Made by a program: the position numbers and the translations under genes | Notes under the pieces: model-generated | The model's database searches: none | Seen by the model: only the letters and a program-made list of their open reading frames with translations | Told to the model about the DNA's origin: nothing | NCBI GenBank assembly: GCA_900545995.1 | Contig: URBM01000020.1 | Location: 1-18,173 of the forward strand | Length of the DNA stretch: 18,173 nucleotides | Direction of reading: 5' to 3' | Source of the DNA: an uncultured Collinsella sp. | Lineage (GTDB): Bacteria; Actinomycetota; Coriobacteriia; Coriobacteriales; Coriobacteriaceae | Shown here: positions 1 through 7,011 of the stretch, piece by piece | How positions within the stretch are numbered: position 1 is the stretch's first letter | Layout of the letters: the number at the start of each line of letters is the position of its first letter

Positions 1-79
1 CGGTCTTTCATGCAGCAGGGGCTCTCAATGTTTTTATGTCCTGCTCATATCGTCTGTGCCGGCACCTTGGGACACTCCT

Positions 80-112
80 TGTAGTCATTGGGGACGTTCT
101 TAAATGACTACA
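80..112. repeat. Small inverted repeat
   Basis: TGTAGTCATT at 80-89 is exactly complementary to AATGACTACA at 103-112, leaving a 13-nt loop. No T-tract follows on either strand, so it is not a convincing terminator. It lies seven bases from the stronger 119-182 palindrome, and the two may be one compound element downstream of pdxT. Confidence 0.55.
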
Positions 113-118
113 TAGCAT

Positions 119-182
119 GAGAGTGGATAATCTCCCGGTTTGAGCCTGCATTCAAGCTTAAAGTGGGAGATTATCCACTCTC
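119..182. repeat. Perfect 18-bp inverted repeat downstream of pdxT
   Basis: GAGAGTGGATAATCTCCC at 119-136 is the exact reverse complement of 165-182, with a 28-nt loop. The stem is long enough to form a very stable RNA hairpin. It begins 24 bases beyond the pdxT stop on the minus strand. The loop is large and no T-tract follows on the minus strand. On the plus strand only a loosely T-rich stretch follows (GTTTCGTTTGTT). It could end or stabilise the pdxST transcript, or be a copy of an interspersed palindromic element. The arm sequence differs from the repeat family at 3278, 4711 and 14431. Confidence 0.7.
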
Positions 183-205
183 GTTTCGTTTGTTAATGTC
201 GATGC

Positions 206-793
206 CTACATTTGTAGGAACAGTTCGTGGAGGCGGGTGTCGTCGTCGAGCTCGGGGTGGAAGGTGACACCGAGCTGATTGTCTTGACGGGCGGCGACGA
301 TGCGGCCGTCGACTTCGGCCAGGGCCTTGGCATTGCCGTGCACCTCGACAATGCGGGGTGCACGGATAAATGTTAATGGCACTTCACCGTCGATGCCGGC
401 TACCTGCCCCTTGGTTCGAAAGCTGCCGAGCTGCCTGCCGTAGGCATTGCGCTCGACAAGTACATCCATGGTTGCCAGGCGCGGCGTGCCCTTATCGTCG
501 TGGGCGGCAAGGTCGTGAGCCAGTAGAATCAGGCCGGCGCAGGTGCCCAGGACGGGCATGCCTTCAGCGATACGGGCACGAAGCTCCTCGAGCATGCCCA
601 ACTCATCAAGCAGCTTCCCTTGAACGGTAGACTCGCCGCCGGGAAGTACCAGACGGTCAAAGTCCTGCTTCAAATCAGCCGCCTGTCTCAGCTCAATACA
701 ACGTGCGCCCAGTTCGGATAGCCTTGCCTCGTGCTCGGCAAAAGCGCCTTGGACCGCCAGCACGGCGACCGTTTGGTCTGCATAATCGCTCAT
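206..793 (-). CDS. pdxT: PdxT, glutaminase subunit of pyridoxal 5'-phosphate synthase
   Basis: The 195-residue protein is a class I glutamine amidotransferase of the PdxT/SNO family. It releases ammonia from glutamine and passes it to PdxS for PLP synthesis in the cytoplasm. The length is normal for the family. Visible motifs are AVQGAF near residues 13-18, PGGEST at 51-56, the nucleophile C85 in GTCAGL, and the His-Glu pair H179 and E181 in FHPEL, which together make the complete catalytic triad. The ATG at 793 has AAAGGA seven bases upstream. The gene starts 20 bases after pdxS on the same strand, so the two are very probably one transcript, as is usual for this pair. Confidence 0.97.
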   Translation of the reverse strand: MSDYADQTVAVLAVQGAFAEHEARLSELGARCIELRQAADLKQDFDRLVLPGGESTVQGKLLDELGMLEELRARIAEGMPVLGTCAGLILLAHDLAAHDDKGTPRLATMDVLVERNAYGRQLGSFRTKGQVAGIDGEVPLTFIRAPRIVEVHGNAKALAEVDGRIVAARQDNQLGVTFHPELDDDTRLHELFLQM

Positions 794-813
794 GTGCGAT
801 CCTTTCTGCTGGA

Positions 814-1704
814 CTAGCGCCCGCGCTCCTCCATGATAATCTCGATCTCGTCGGCGTTGATGCCCACCATGGCCTCGCCCAGGTCCTCCGAAAGCTCGGC
901 GATGAGTTTGGCATCGGTGAAGTTTGCCACGGCCTTGACGATGGCGGCGGCGCGCTTGGCGGGGTCGCCGCTCTTAAAGATGCCCGAGCCGACAAAGACG
1001 CCCTCGGCACCCAGCTGCATCATCAGCGCGGCATCGGCGGGGGTCGCTACGCCGCCGGCGGCAAAGTTCACGACGGGAAGCTTACCCGTGGCATGGACCT
1101 CGCGCACCAGCTCAACCGGAACCTGCAGTTGCTTGGCTGCCTCAAAGAGCTCGTCGTCGCGCAGGGCAACAACGTCACGGATCTGCTTTTGGATCTTGCG
1201 CATGTGACGTACAGCCTGGACGACGTCGCCCGTGCCCGGCTCGCCCTTGGTGCGGATCATCGTGGCGCCCTCGGCAACACGGCGCAGCGCCTCGCCCAGA
1301 TCGCGGGCGCCGCAGACAAACGGCACGTCAAACTGGGTCTTGTCGATGTGATAGACGTCATCGGCAGGGGAGAGAACCTCGGACTCGTCGATGTAATCGA
1401 TCTCGATGGCCTGCAGGACCTGCGCCTCGACAATGTGACCGATGCGGCACTTGGCCATAACAGGGATGGAGACGGCCTCTTGGATGCCCTCGATCATCTT
1501 GGGGTCGCTCATGCGCGAGACGCCGCCAGCGGCGCGGATGTCGGCCGGAATGCGCTCGAGTGCCATGACGGCGCAGGCGCCCGCCTCCTCGGCGATGCGC
1601 GCCTGCTCGGGTGTGGTGACGTCCATGATGACGCCGCCCTTGAGCATCTGCGCGAGTTCGCGATTGAGTTTGACGCGATCGGCCTTGCTGGTCTGTTCTG
1701 CCAT
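814..1704 (-). CDS. pdxS: PdxS, PLP synthase lyase subunit
   Basis: The protein (296 residues from the chosen start) is a member of the highly conserved PdxS/SNZ family. It builds pyridoxal 5'-phosphate from ribose 5-phosphate, glyceraldehyde 3-phosphate and ammonia supplied by PdxT. In the family, twelve PdxS subunits form a double ring decorated with PdxT. Key residues are visible: D28 in IMDV, the Schiff-base lysine K85 in VMAKCRIGH, and K153 in RTKGEPGTG. Phosphate-binding segments are GEPGTG and FAAGGVATP/GSGIF. The frame extends 14 codons upstream, but the ATG at 1704 fits family length and has AAGGGAG five bases before it. It is the first gene of a pdxS-pdxT operon facing away from the PdxR-type gene. 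Confidence 0.98.
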   Translation of the reverse strand: MAEQTSKADRVKLNRELAQMLKGGVIMDVTTPEQARIAEEAGACAVMALERIPADIRAAGGVSRMSDPKMIEGIQEAVSIPVMAKCRIGHIVEAQVLQAIEIDYIDESEVLSPADDVYHIDKTQFDVPFVCGARDLGEALRRVAEGATMIRTKGEPGTGDVVQAVRHMRKIQKQIRDVVALRDDELFEAAKQLQVPVELVREVHATGKLPVVNFAAGGVATPADAALMMQLGAEGVFVGSGIFKSGDPAKRAAAIVKAVANFTDAKLIAELSEDLGEAMVGINADEIEIIMEERGR

Positions 1705-1849
1705 GGTTGCTCCCTTGGTTGGCATGTGCATTGCTTGACGGAACATCCTATCGGGGAGCTGGGTATGGCGAAATACTCAGTTTTCGAGATAATAATAATG
1801 TCAGCCTAATACCAGATTGAACAGCTCGATAAGGTCAGGTGGCAAACTC
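1705..1849. promoter_or_regulatory. Divergent pdxS/pdxR control region
   Basis: These 145 bases separate the start codons of pdxS (leftward) and the MocR-type regulator (rightward), so both promoters should lie here. An AT-rich run containing TAATAATAAT at about 1790-1799 could hold a -10 element. I could not pair it with a convincing -35, and I could not define a direct-repeat operator by eye. PdxR proteins in other Gram-positive bacteria bind such shared regions to activate pdxST and repress themselves. Binding here is inferred from the layout. Confidence 0.5.
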
Positions 1850-3289
1850 ATGCTTGACTACAATTTGGAAAAACGCGGCGAAGCATCGCTTTATGAGTAT
1901 GTTTACCAGCAAATTCGAGATGATATTGTTGCTGGACGTATTGTGGCGGGGGAGCATCTTCCGTCTAAGCGCGCCTTTGCCAGTCATCTGGGAATCAGTG
2001 TCATTACCATCGAGAATGCATATAGCCAGTTACTTGCCGAGGGCTATATTTGCTCAATGCCGCGTCGTGGCTACTACGCTTGCAAGCTTCCGGATGCACC
2101 GGTTTTGCCTTTGGCTTCGCAGGGCATCGACCGAGATACCGTCTCTGTGGGCCTCAGCGCGCATGATGTCAACGGACAGGTCGAGCTGTTCGATGCACTT
2201 TCTCCTTCCGCTTTGGAGGCGGCGCGGCTTTGGCAAAGCGCACTACGGGCGACGCTGGCATCCGAAGATGAGCGCGAAATCTTTTCGCCCGCACCGGCGC
2301 AGGGCACCGCTCGGCTGCGACGCGCAATTGCTCACCATCTGCGTGGGACAAGGGGCATGAATGTCGACCCCAACAACATTGTTATCGGTGCAGGCGCCCA
2401 GCTGCTCGATACCATGTTGGTTCAGTTGCTTGGCGCTGACAAGGTGTATGCTGTTGAGGACCCGGGCTATTTGCGTCTGACGCGCATCTATCAGGCTATG
2501 GGCTGCCAAGTACGACATATCCCGTTGGATGACGACGGCGTGGACCTGAGCGCTCTGCAGAAAACTGGGACCGATGTCCTTCACCTTATGCCGTCCCATC
2601 AGTATCCCACCGGTCTTGTGACGAGCATTGCGCGTCGCTATGCGCTGCTGAGCTGGGCCGCCGAGCGACCAGGTCGGTACCTCATCGAAGATGACTTTGA
2701 TTGTGAGTTTCGCCTTGCCGGCAAGCCAATTCCCGCGCTCGCGTCGATCGATGCCTCCCAGTCGGTTATCTACACCAACACGTTTTCGAAGAGCCTGTCA
2801 TCGGCGTTGCGTCTAGCGTACATGGTGCTGCCCGATGAGCTAATGGAGCGGTTTAGGCGCAACCTTGGTTTTTACGCCTCGTCGGTGAGTTCTGTTGACC
2901 AGGTCGCTTTGGCTCGTTTGCTGGAATCGGGTGATTACGAGCGACATGTGAACCGCGTGCGCGTTCGTGCTCGCGAGGCGCGTGATGGCCTGGCGGCGCT
3001 TGTACGGAAGGCATTTCCGGCAGGGGAAGTCTCGATCGAACACGCAGACGCGGGCCTTTACTGCACCGTGGTTGCGGAGCGTGGAACGGGCGGAAGCACT
3101 ATTGCACGGGCCCTCACGCGCTCGAGCATCCCTTTTATCGATATCGGTGACTGTTTTTGGTGTGCCGATGGCGCATCTGCCCCTGAAAACTCAAGTCAAA
3201 TTCTTGTTCAGTATGACGATTTGAGTCCAAAAGCGCTAAATACCTTGGAATCGCAGCTAATGGGAGCGCTCTGCAATCTAAGTGAGTAG
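1850..3289 (+). CDS. pdxR: MocR/PdxR-type GntR regulator with aminotransferase domain
   Basis: The 479-residue protein has the MocR layout. A GntR-type winged helix-turn-helix covers roughly residues 8-76 (LPSKRAFASHLGIS is the recognition region). A fold-type I aminotransferase-like effector domain covers about 110-475. The PLP-binding lysine is K314 in TNTFSKSLSS, with DDFDCEFR and PSHQYPTG as further cofactor-site motifs. In characterised PdxR proteins PLP binding tunes activation of pdxST. The divergent position next to pdxST makes this assignment strong. The ATG at 1850 is preferred over an in-frame start at 1817 because AGGTGG precedes it and the helix-turn-helix begins soon after. Oddly, the last codons (Leu-Ser-Glu-stop) come from the left end of the repeat starting at 3278. 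Confidence 0.93.
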   Translation: MLDYNLEKRGEASLYEYVYQQIRDDIVAGRIVAGEHLPSKRAFASHLGISVITIENAYSQLLAEGYICSMPRRGYYACKLPDAPVLPLASQGIDRDTVSVGLSAHDVNGQVELFDALSPSALEAARLWQSALRATLASEDEREIFSPAPAQGTARLRRAIAHHLRGTRGMNVDPNNIVIGAGAQLLDTMLVQLLGADKVYAVEDPGYLRLTRIYQAMGCQVRHIPLDDDGVDLSALQKTGTDVLHLMPSHQYPTGLVTSIARRYALLSWAAERPGRYLIEDDFDCEFRLAGKPIPALASIDASQSVIYTNTFSKSLSSALRLAYMVLPDELMERFRRNLGFYASSVSSVDQVALARLLESGDYERHVNRVRVRAREARDGLAALVRKAFPAGEVSIEHADAGLYCTVVAERGTGGSTIARALTRSSIPFIDIGDCFWCADGASAPENSSQILVQYDDLSPKALNTLESQLMGALCNLSE

Positions 3290-3398
3290 GCATTTGGAAC
3301 TTTGGCGACCAGGCAGTTTTGTAACAAGCTATCTACCTGCGGTTTTGAAAAGCAGGATGACCGGGCTGCTCGGAATGTTCAAAAAAGTCTACTCACTT
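3278..3398. repeat. Copy 1 of a ~120-nt palindromic interspersed repeat
   Basis: The element begins CTAAGTGAGTAG and ends with the complement CTACTCACTT. An inner arm GAAC (3297-3300) can pair with GTTC (3377-3380). It shares a central TACCTGCG (3334-3341) and the outer arms with copies at 4711 and 14431. Against the 4711 copy it is clearly alike along its length, including GGCGACCA and an AACAAG block. The left end overlaps pdxR and provides its stop codon. No transposase or obvious target-site duplication is present. Confidence 0.9.
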
Positions 3399-3581
3399 GC
3401 CGCGTAAAGCTTCTGCATGAGAAAAAAATGGGGTTTTCAACAGGGCTTCGTCCAGCTCTCGACAAGCTTTTGGCCAGTTGGGGAGGGCTGTTGAAAACTT
3501 GGCAGTCCGTTCGGCGCCATTTTTGGTGCGTTCGCGCCAATGCGTGACTGACTGGGTTGAAATTCGTGTTCTCCTGTGCCT
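3399..3581. other. Spacer upstream of the broken nuclease-like gene
   Basis: No credible gene is seen. It contains an 11-bp inverted repeat (3433-3498, listed separately) and a smaller GC-rich hairpin around GCGCCATTTTTGGTGC near 3515-3530. No Shine-Dalgarno sequence lies before the candidate starts at 3576 (GTG) or 3582 (ATG), and I see no clear promoter. Confidence 0.5.
3433..3498. repeat. 11-bp inverted repeat with a 44-nt loop
   Basis: GTTTTCAACAG at 3433-3443 is exactly complementary to CTGTTGAAAAC at 3488-3498. The arms differ from those of the 120-nt repeat, so this is a separate structure sitting between repeat copy 1 and the nuclease-like gene. It could be another small mobile palindrome, a binding site or an RNA hairpin. 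Nothing in the sequence decides between these. Confidence 0.6.
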
Positions 3582-4722
3582 ATGAAGGATCTACTTTGTG
3601 ACATATCGGCTTTTAGGTACTGGCGTTTGCCTCCTCAAGTCCGCGCTTTGTGTCCGCCGCTTCCACGACCGGAAGAAGACCGGCAGCGATATGATCTCGA
3701 CCGCAACCCGACGGCTGCGGTCGCGCTCGGTTTTCCGTTGCATACATTGGTTCGGACGAGAAACAAACGGACTTGTCCTGCCAGCATTAGGCAGCGGCTG
3801 TTTCTTGGTGAGCTCCCCAGGGAATCCGTGCTGGAAACGGAGCATGGATTTTTGATTACGCCTCCTCTACTGACGGCATTCATCATGTCACGGCATCTGA
3901 CGGATCTTCAGCTTCTTTTGGTATTGGCGGAGATGTGTGGCTTGTTTGCGGTGTGTGCCCTGCCGGCGTTACTTGAGACGGAGCTTTCGCGTGCAATTGA
4001 TTCGGGTGCGATTTCGACAACGTTCGGTTGGGCGCGCTGCCCGTCCGAGGACGGCACCGCCTCAAATTTATGCCTCAAATTTATGGCGTCGAGACGCTTT
4101 GGTTTTGGGCGGAGACCTTGACCGTTTTTGTTCAGATGTTTGTGGGATGCGTTACGGCAATAGATTTATGGCGGTATCGCAACTCGTTCCATTGGGTGCC
4201 GCGTCGCCTTTTGAGGTCGAGGCGTATTTGCTACTTGCACTGCCGCGATCCCTGGGAGGCGAAGGGTTTTGCGGCATAGAGCTCAATGTCGAAGTGACGC
4301 TAAGCACAAGTGCTCGAGCGATTGTGGGAAAGTCCCGTGTATATATCGACCTACTTCTTTCTTCGCCGGACGGCAAGCGACAGGTGGCCATTGAATGTCA
4401 GGGAAAGGCCTCGCACGGACGCGCAGGGGATGGCTTGCGCGACGCAGACCGCATGACAGCCCTTCAGGCCATGGGCTACGATGTACTTCTCCTGACACAC
4501 AGACAGATATCCGATGAGGATAGATTCCGCGCGATCGTTAAGGCCGTATGCAGGATGCTCGATGCTGAATATCGTGATAAAAGTTCGGATGAGCAAAGGG
4601 CCGAGGCATTACTCCGGTCTGAACTATTTGTTGACTGGACAAAATTGGGAGTAATCGACGGAAAGATGCCCGTTAGACACAAAACAGCTCGATCGTGGAC
4701 GACTGCGGAACTAAGTGAGTAG
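3582..4722 (+). pseudogene. Two-domain AbiEi-like/DUF559-like nuclease-type gene, broken by a 13-bp tandem duplication
   Basis: Two overlapping frames join into one protein if one unit of the exact 13-bp tandem duplication at 4059-4084 is removed. The junction then reads TASNLWRRDALVLGG, and the restored protein has about 375 residues. As written, the first frame runs on to a stop at 4121. The N-terminal part (LPRESVLETEHGFLITPPLL and following) resembles AbiEi-type antitoxin/regulator domains. The C-terminal part resembles DUF559/Vsr-like PD-(D/E)xK proteins: YIDLL (Asp about residue 252 after repair), AIECQGKASH (Glu about 267), then DADRMTALQAMGYDVLLLT. Related proteins are, I believe, common in this group of bacteria. 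Function is unknown. Starts are GTG 3576 or ATG 3582, both without a Shine-Dalgarno. The final Leu-Ser-Glu-stop comes from repeat copy 2. The region looks less GC-rich than its neighbours. Confidence 0.8.
4059..4085 (+). repeat. Exact 13-bp tandem duplication causing a frameshift
   Basis: The unit GCCTCAAATTTAT occurs at 4059-4071 and again at 4072-4084, and the following G extends the match by one base. Thirteen is not a multiple of three, so the duplication moves the reading frame. Collapsing it to one unit joins two frames that each match one half of the same protein type. This is the signature of replication slippage. Confidence 0.95.
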
Positions 4723-4834
4723 ACTTTTGGCTTGATGGCGACCAAGCTGTTTTTGCAACAAGTCATTTACCTGCGACTTTATAAAGCAGTACGGATGGTC
4801 TGCTCGGCAAGTTCCAAAAAGTCTACTCACTTAG
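4711..4834. repeat. Copy 2 of the ~120-nt palindromic interspersed repeat
   Basis: Ends CTAAGTGAGTAGACTTTT and its complement AAAAGTCTACTCACTTAG form a near-perfect 18-bp outer stem. CTTG (4731-4734) can pair further with CAAG (4808-4811) across a bulge. The central TACCTGCG is at 4768-4775. It is in the same orientation as copy 1 and most similar to it. The left end supplies Leu-Ser-Glu-stop to the upstream broken gene. TTAGTTTTTG spans the right end, so the long stem could also work as an inefficient terminator. Confidence 0.92.
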
Positions 4835-4897
4835 TTTTTGACGAGAAACCGATGCCGAAGATAGTTCTATTTCAGGGCGTTAACGAGTCCTCGAGAC

Positions 4898-4931
4898 ACA
4901 AAAAGGCCCGAACCAATACGGTCCGGGCCTT
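4898..4931 (-). terminator. Rho-independent terminator of the rubrerythrin gene
   Basis: On the minus strand AAGGCCCGGACC pairs with GGTTCGGGCCTT with one A-C mismatch and a 5-nt loop (arms 4903-4914 and 4920-4931). A run of five T and then GTGT follows. It lies 34 bases after the rubrerythrin stop. This is a textbook layout, and because it sits between two genes it also limits plus-strand read-through only weakly (ATAAAA follows). Confidence 0.88.
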
Positions 4932-4965
4932 ATAAAAGCTAGAGAATGTCTCTCAGGCGGTTGGC

Positions 4966-5526
4966 TTAGCCAAAGTAACGCTTGAGCAGGCCGGCGAAAG
5001 CCTTGCCGTGGCGAGCCTCGTCGCGAGCCATCTCGTGCACGGTGTCGTGGATGGCATCGAGACCAGCGGCCTTGGCGCGCTTGGCGAGATCGGTCTTGCC
5101 GGCGGTGGCGCCGTTCTCGGCCTCAACGCGCATCTCGAGGTTCTTCTTGGTGGAGTCGGTCACGACCTCGCCCAGGAGCTCAGCGAACTTGGCGGCGTGC
5201 TCGGCCTCCTCGTGGGCAGCCTTCTCCCAGTACAGGCCGATCTCGGGATAGCCCTCGCGATGAGCGACACGAGCCATGGCCAGGTACATACCGACCTCAG
5301 AGCACTCGCCCTCAAAGTTGGCGCGCAGGTCGGCAACGATGTCCTCGGAGACGCCCTCCATCTTGGCGACGCCCACGACGTGCTCGGCAGCCCACTCGAG
5401 CTGACCCTCCTCCTGCTTCAGGAAACGAGAACCGGGAACGCCGCACTGGGGGCACTTGAAGTCCTCGGGCAGCTGGTCGCCGTCGAACTCTTCCACATAA
5501 CCGCAAACGGGGCAAACAAACTTCAT
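4966..5526 (-). CDS. rbr: Reverse rubrerythrin (rubredoxin domain first, then diiron domain)
   Basis: The 186-residue protein begins with a rubredoxin-like iron site (C5, C8, C25, C28; CPVCGY and CPQCGV). A four-helix ferritin-like diiron domain follows at about residues 55-186, with candidate ligands in FEGE (72-75), EEAEH (E107, H110), RVEAE (134-138) and DEARH (E170, H173). Classical rubrerythrins carry the rubredoxin domain at the C-terminus. The reversed order matches clostridial reverse rubrerythrins, which reduce hydrogen peroxide and oxygen with NADH-derived electrons in the cytoplasm of anaerobes. The ATG at 5526 has AAAGGA seven bases upstream. An upstream in-frame ATG at 5619 has no support. 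The gene appears to be single, with its own terminator. Confidence 0.94.
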   Translation of the reverse strand: MKFVCPVCGYVEEFDGDQLPEDFKCPQCGVPGSRFLKQEEGQLEWAAEHVVGVAKMEGVSEDIVADLRANFEGECSEVGMYLAMARVAHREGYPEIGLYWEKAAHEEAEHAAKFAELLGEVVTDSTKKNLEMRVEAENGATAGKTDLAKRAKAAGLDAIHDTVHEMARDEARHGKAFAGLLKRYFG

Positions 5527-5610
5527 GATTCGATCCTTTCGATCGATGGCGATGGTGCGCTCGCCCGGTCCCATAAGGGCCCTCTCCGGACGTGCGTCTT
5601 GACGAGTTCT

Positions 5611-5638
5611 ATTATCCATAAATGAGACTGAAAGTGAA
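5611..5638 (-). promoter_or_regulatory. Candidate promoter of the rubrerythrin gene
   Basis: Reading on the minus strand, TTCACT (5638-5633) and GATAAT (5616-5611) are separated by 16 bases, a reasonable sigma-70-type match (-35 four of six, -10 five of six). It would give a leader of roughly 80 nt before the start at 5526. The AT-rich block upstream may help. I found no clear peroxide- or redox-sensor operator. Confidence 0.4.
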
Positions 5639-5684
5639 GCCTATTAGGAATGATTTTTAATAAAATAATTTTGAGATATGAAGA

Positions 5685-5764
5685 TGTTGATTGATTAACG
5701 ATTGGCAGGCCGTCTTTGACCACCGCTGAGTACAATCGGTCGAGCAAATGTTGACGAATCAACA
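5685..5764 (+). promoter_or_regulatory. Possible paired operator upstream of the dehydrogenase operon
   Basis: TGTTGA-CGAA-TCAACA at 5749-5764 is a perfect 6-4-6 palindrome just before the ribosome binding site of the alcohol dehydrogenase gene. At 5685-5700, TGTTGA-TTGA-TTAACG repeats the left half exactly and four of six bases of the right half. The starts are 64 bases apart. TACAAT at 5731-5736 between them could be a -10 element, although I see no -35 at normal spacing. The arrangement would suit a dimeric repressor, but no regulator gene is adjacent. Confidence 0.35.
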
Positions 5765-5782
5765 AATGAAGGAGTTTCCTTT

Positions 5783-7003
5783 ATGCATCTAGCCCGCCGC
5801 GCCTGGTGCCGAACGTATCAAACGATTTTTCGCATCGCATTGCCGGTGCTGCCCTATACCGAGCCACGCATTCTGGAGCATGCCGAGTATATGCCCGCGG
5901 TGCTTCAAAAGCGCTCGATACAGCGGGTTCTTATGGTAACGGATCCCGGCATTGCCCGTCTGGGGCTCACGGCGCCGCTCGAGACGGCGCTCGCATCCAG
6001 GGGAATTGGCGTTACGGTCTATGCCGAAACGCGTGCGAACCCCACGGTCTCAAACGTGGAGGAAGCGGCGGCGCTGTATCGCGAGAACGACTGCCGGGCC
6101 ATTATCGGCTTTGGCGGTGGCTCGGCCATGGACTGTGCCAAGGGCGTGGGAGCACGCATCGCGCAGCCAAACAAGCCCATCAACAAGATGCGCGGGCTGC
6201 TGCGGATTCATCGTCGCCTGCCGCTGCTCATCGCCGTTCCCACCACGGCAGGCACGGGAAGCGAGGTCACACTTGCAGCGGTAATTACCGATGACGAGAC
6301 GCACTACAAGTACCCCATTAACGACTTTGTGCTTATCCCGCGCCTTGCGGTGCACGACCCCGAGCTTACGCGCGGCCTGCCCGCCTCCATTACGGGGCAG
6401 ACGGGCATGGACGCCCTGACGCATGCCGTCGAGGCCTTTATCGGGCGAAGCACCACGCCCTATACGCGCAAGATGGCGCGACAGGCGGTTCAGCTCATCT
6501 ACGACAATTTGCTCGAGGCCTATGAGCATGGCGACAACATGCGTGCGCGCCGCAATATGCTTTCGGCGGCGTATAAGGCGGGTGTTGCCTTTACGCGCTC
6601 CTATGTTGGATACGTTCATGCCATCGCACACAGCTTGGGCGGGCGTTACGGGATTCCGCACGGCTTGGCTAACGCCATCATCCTGCCGCATATGCTTCGC
6701 GCTTATGGTGACGCCGCCGCCCCCAAGCTTGCCGACCTCGCTCGCATGGCGGGCATTGCGTCGGCTACCGCACAGGATGGTCTTGCGGCCGAGGCCTTTA
6801 TCGATTGGGTCGACCGCATGAACGGGGCCCTGGGAATCCCCAAATATGTCTCAGGTATTCGCCGCTCCGACATTCCTGAAATGGCGGCGCATGCCGATGC
6901 CGAGGCCAATCCCCTGTACCCCGTTCCGCTTTTGATGGACCGCTTGGAGCTCGAGCATATGTACGAAGTCGTTGCAGGTGGTATGTTTGAGGGCGAGAAC
7001 TAG
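5783..7003 (+). CDS. Iron-containing alcohol dehydrogenase
   Basis: This 406-residue protein belongs to the group III (iron-dependent) alcohol dehydrogenases, which interconvert alcohols and aldehydes with NAD(P)H in the cytoplasm. The nucleotide-binding motif GGGSAMD is at residues 111-117 and PTTAGTGSE at 153-161. Predicted metal ligands are D210, H214, H279 and H293. Their spacing (4, then about 69 and 14) is close to that of FucO, and H283 sits at the expected catalytic position. The N-terminus is some 35 residues longer than a minimal family member. The ATG follows AAGGAG. Its stop is eight bases before the aldehyde dehydrogenase start, so the two are co-transcribed. The substrate cannot be told from sequence. 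Confidence 0.93.
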   Translation: MHLARRAWCRTYQTIFRIALPVLPYTEPRILEHAEYMPAVLQKRSIQRVLMVTDPGIARLGLTAPLETALASRGIGVTVYAETRANPTVSNVEEAAALYRENDCRAIIGFGGGSAMDCAKGVGARIAQPNKPINKMRGLLRIHRRLPLLIAVPTTAGTGSEVTLAAVITDDETHYKYPINDFVLIPRLAVHDPELTRGLPASITGQTGMDALTHAVEAFIGRSTTPYTRKMARQAVQLIYDNLLEAYEHGDNMRARRNMLSAAYKAGVAFTRSYVGYVHAIAHSLGGRYGIPHGLANAIILPHMLRAYGDAAAPKLADLARMAGIASATAQDGLAAEAFIDWVDRMNGALGIPKYVSGIRRSDIPEMAAHADAEANPLYPVPLLMDRLELEHMYEVVAGGMFEGEN

Positions 7004-7011
7004 GAGGGTCC

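Larger units (their letters stand above)
1..205. other. Edge region without a recognisable gene
   Basis: No reading frame here matches a protein I recognise. All three plus-strand frames are open from the window edge but stop by about position 107, so the tail of a gene entering from the left cannot be excluded. The stretch holds two inverted repeats, annotated separately, and lies directly 3' of pdxT. The phrases GGGACACTCC and GGGGACGTTCTT, each followed by or overlapping arms of the 80-112 hairpin, are reminiscent of repeats found around REP-associated tyrosine transposases. That is a resemblance from memory and no transposase is visible. Confidence 0.5.

Noticed and set aside
703..1809. 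A 368-codon plus-strand open frame opposite pdxS
   Set aside because: pdxS and pdxT are unmistakable on the other strand, and the antisense product has no family resemblance.
4021..4121. Programmed ribosomal frameshift as the explanation for the split nuclease-like gene
   Set aside because: There is no convincing slippery site, and an exact 13-bp tandem duplication explains the frame change and restores the protein precisely when collapsed.
3278..4834. CRISPR array or CRISPR-like repeats
   Set aside because: The repeats are about 120 nt, palindromic, more than 1 kb apart and not separated by uniform spacers; no cas genes are present.
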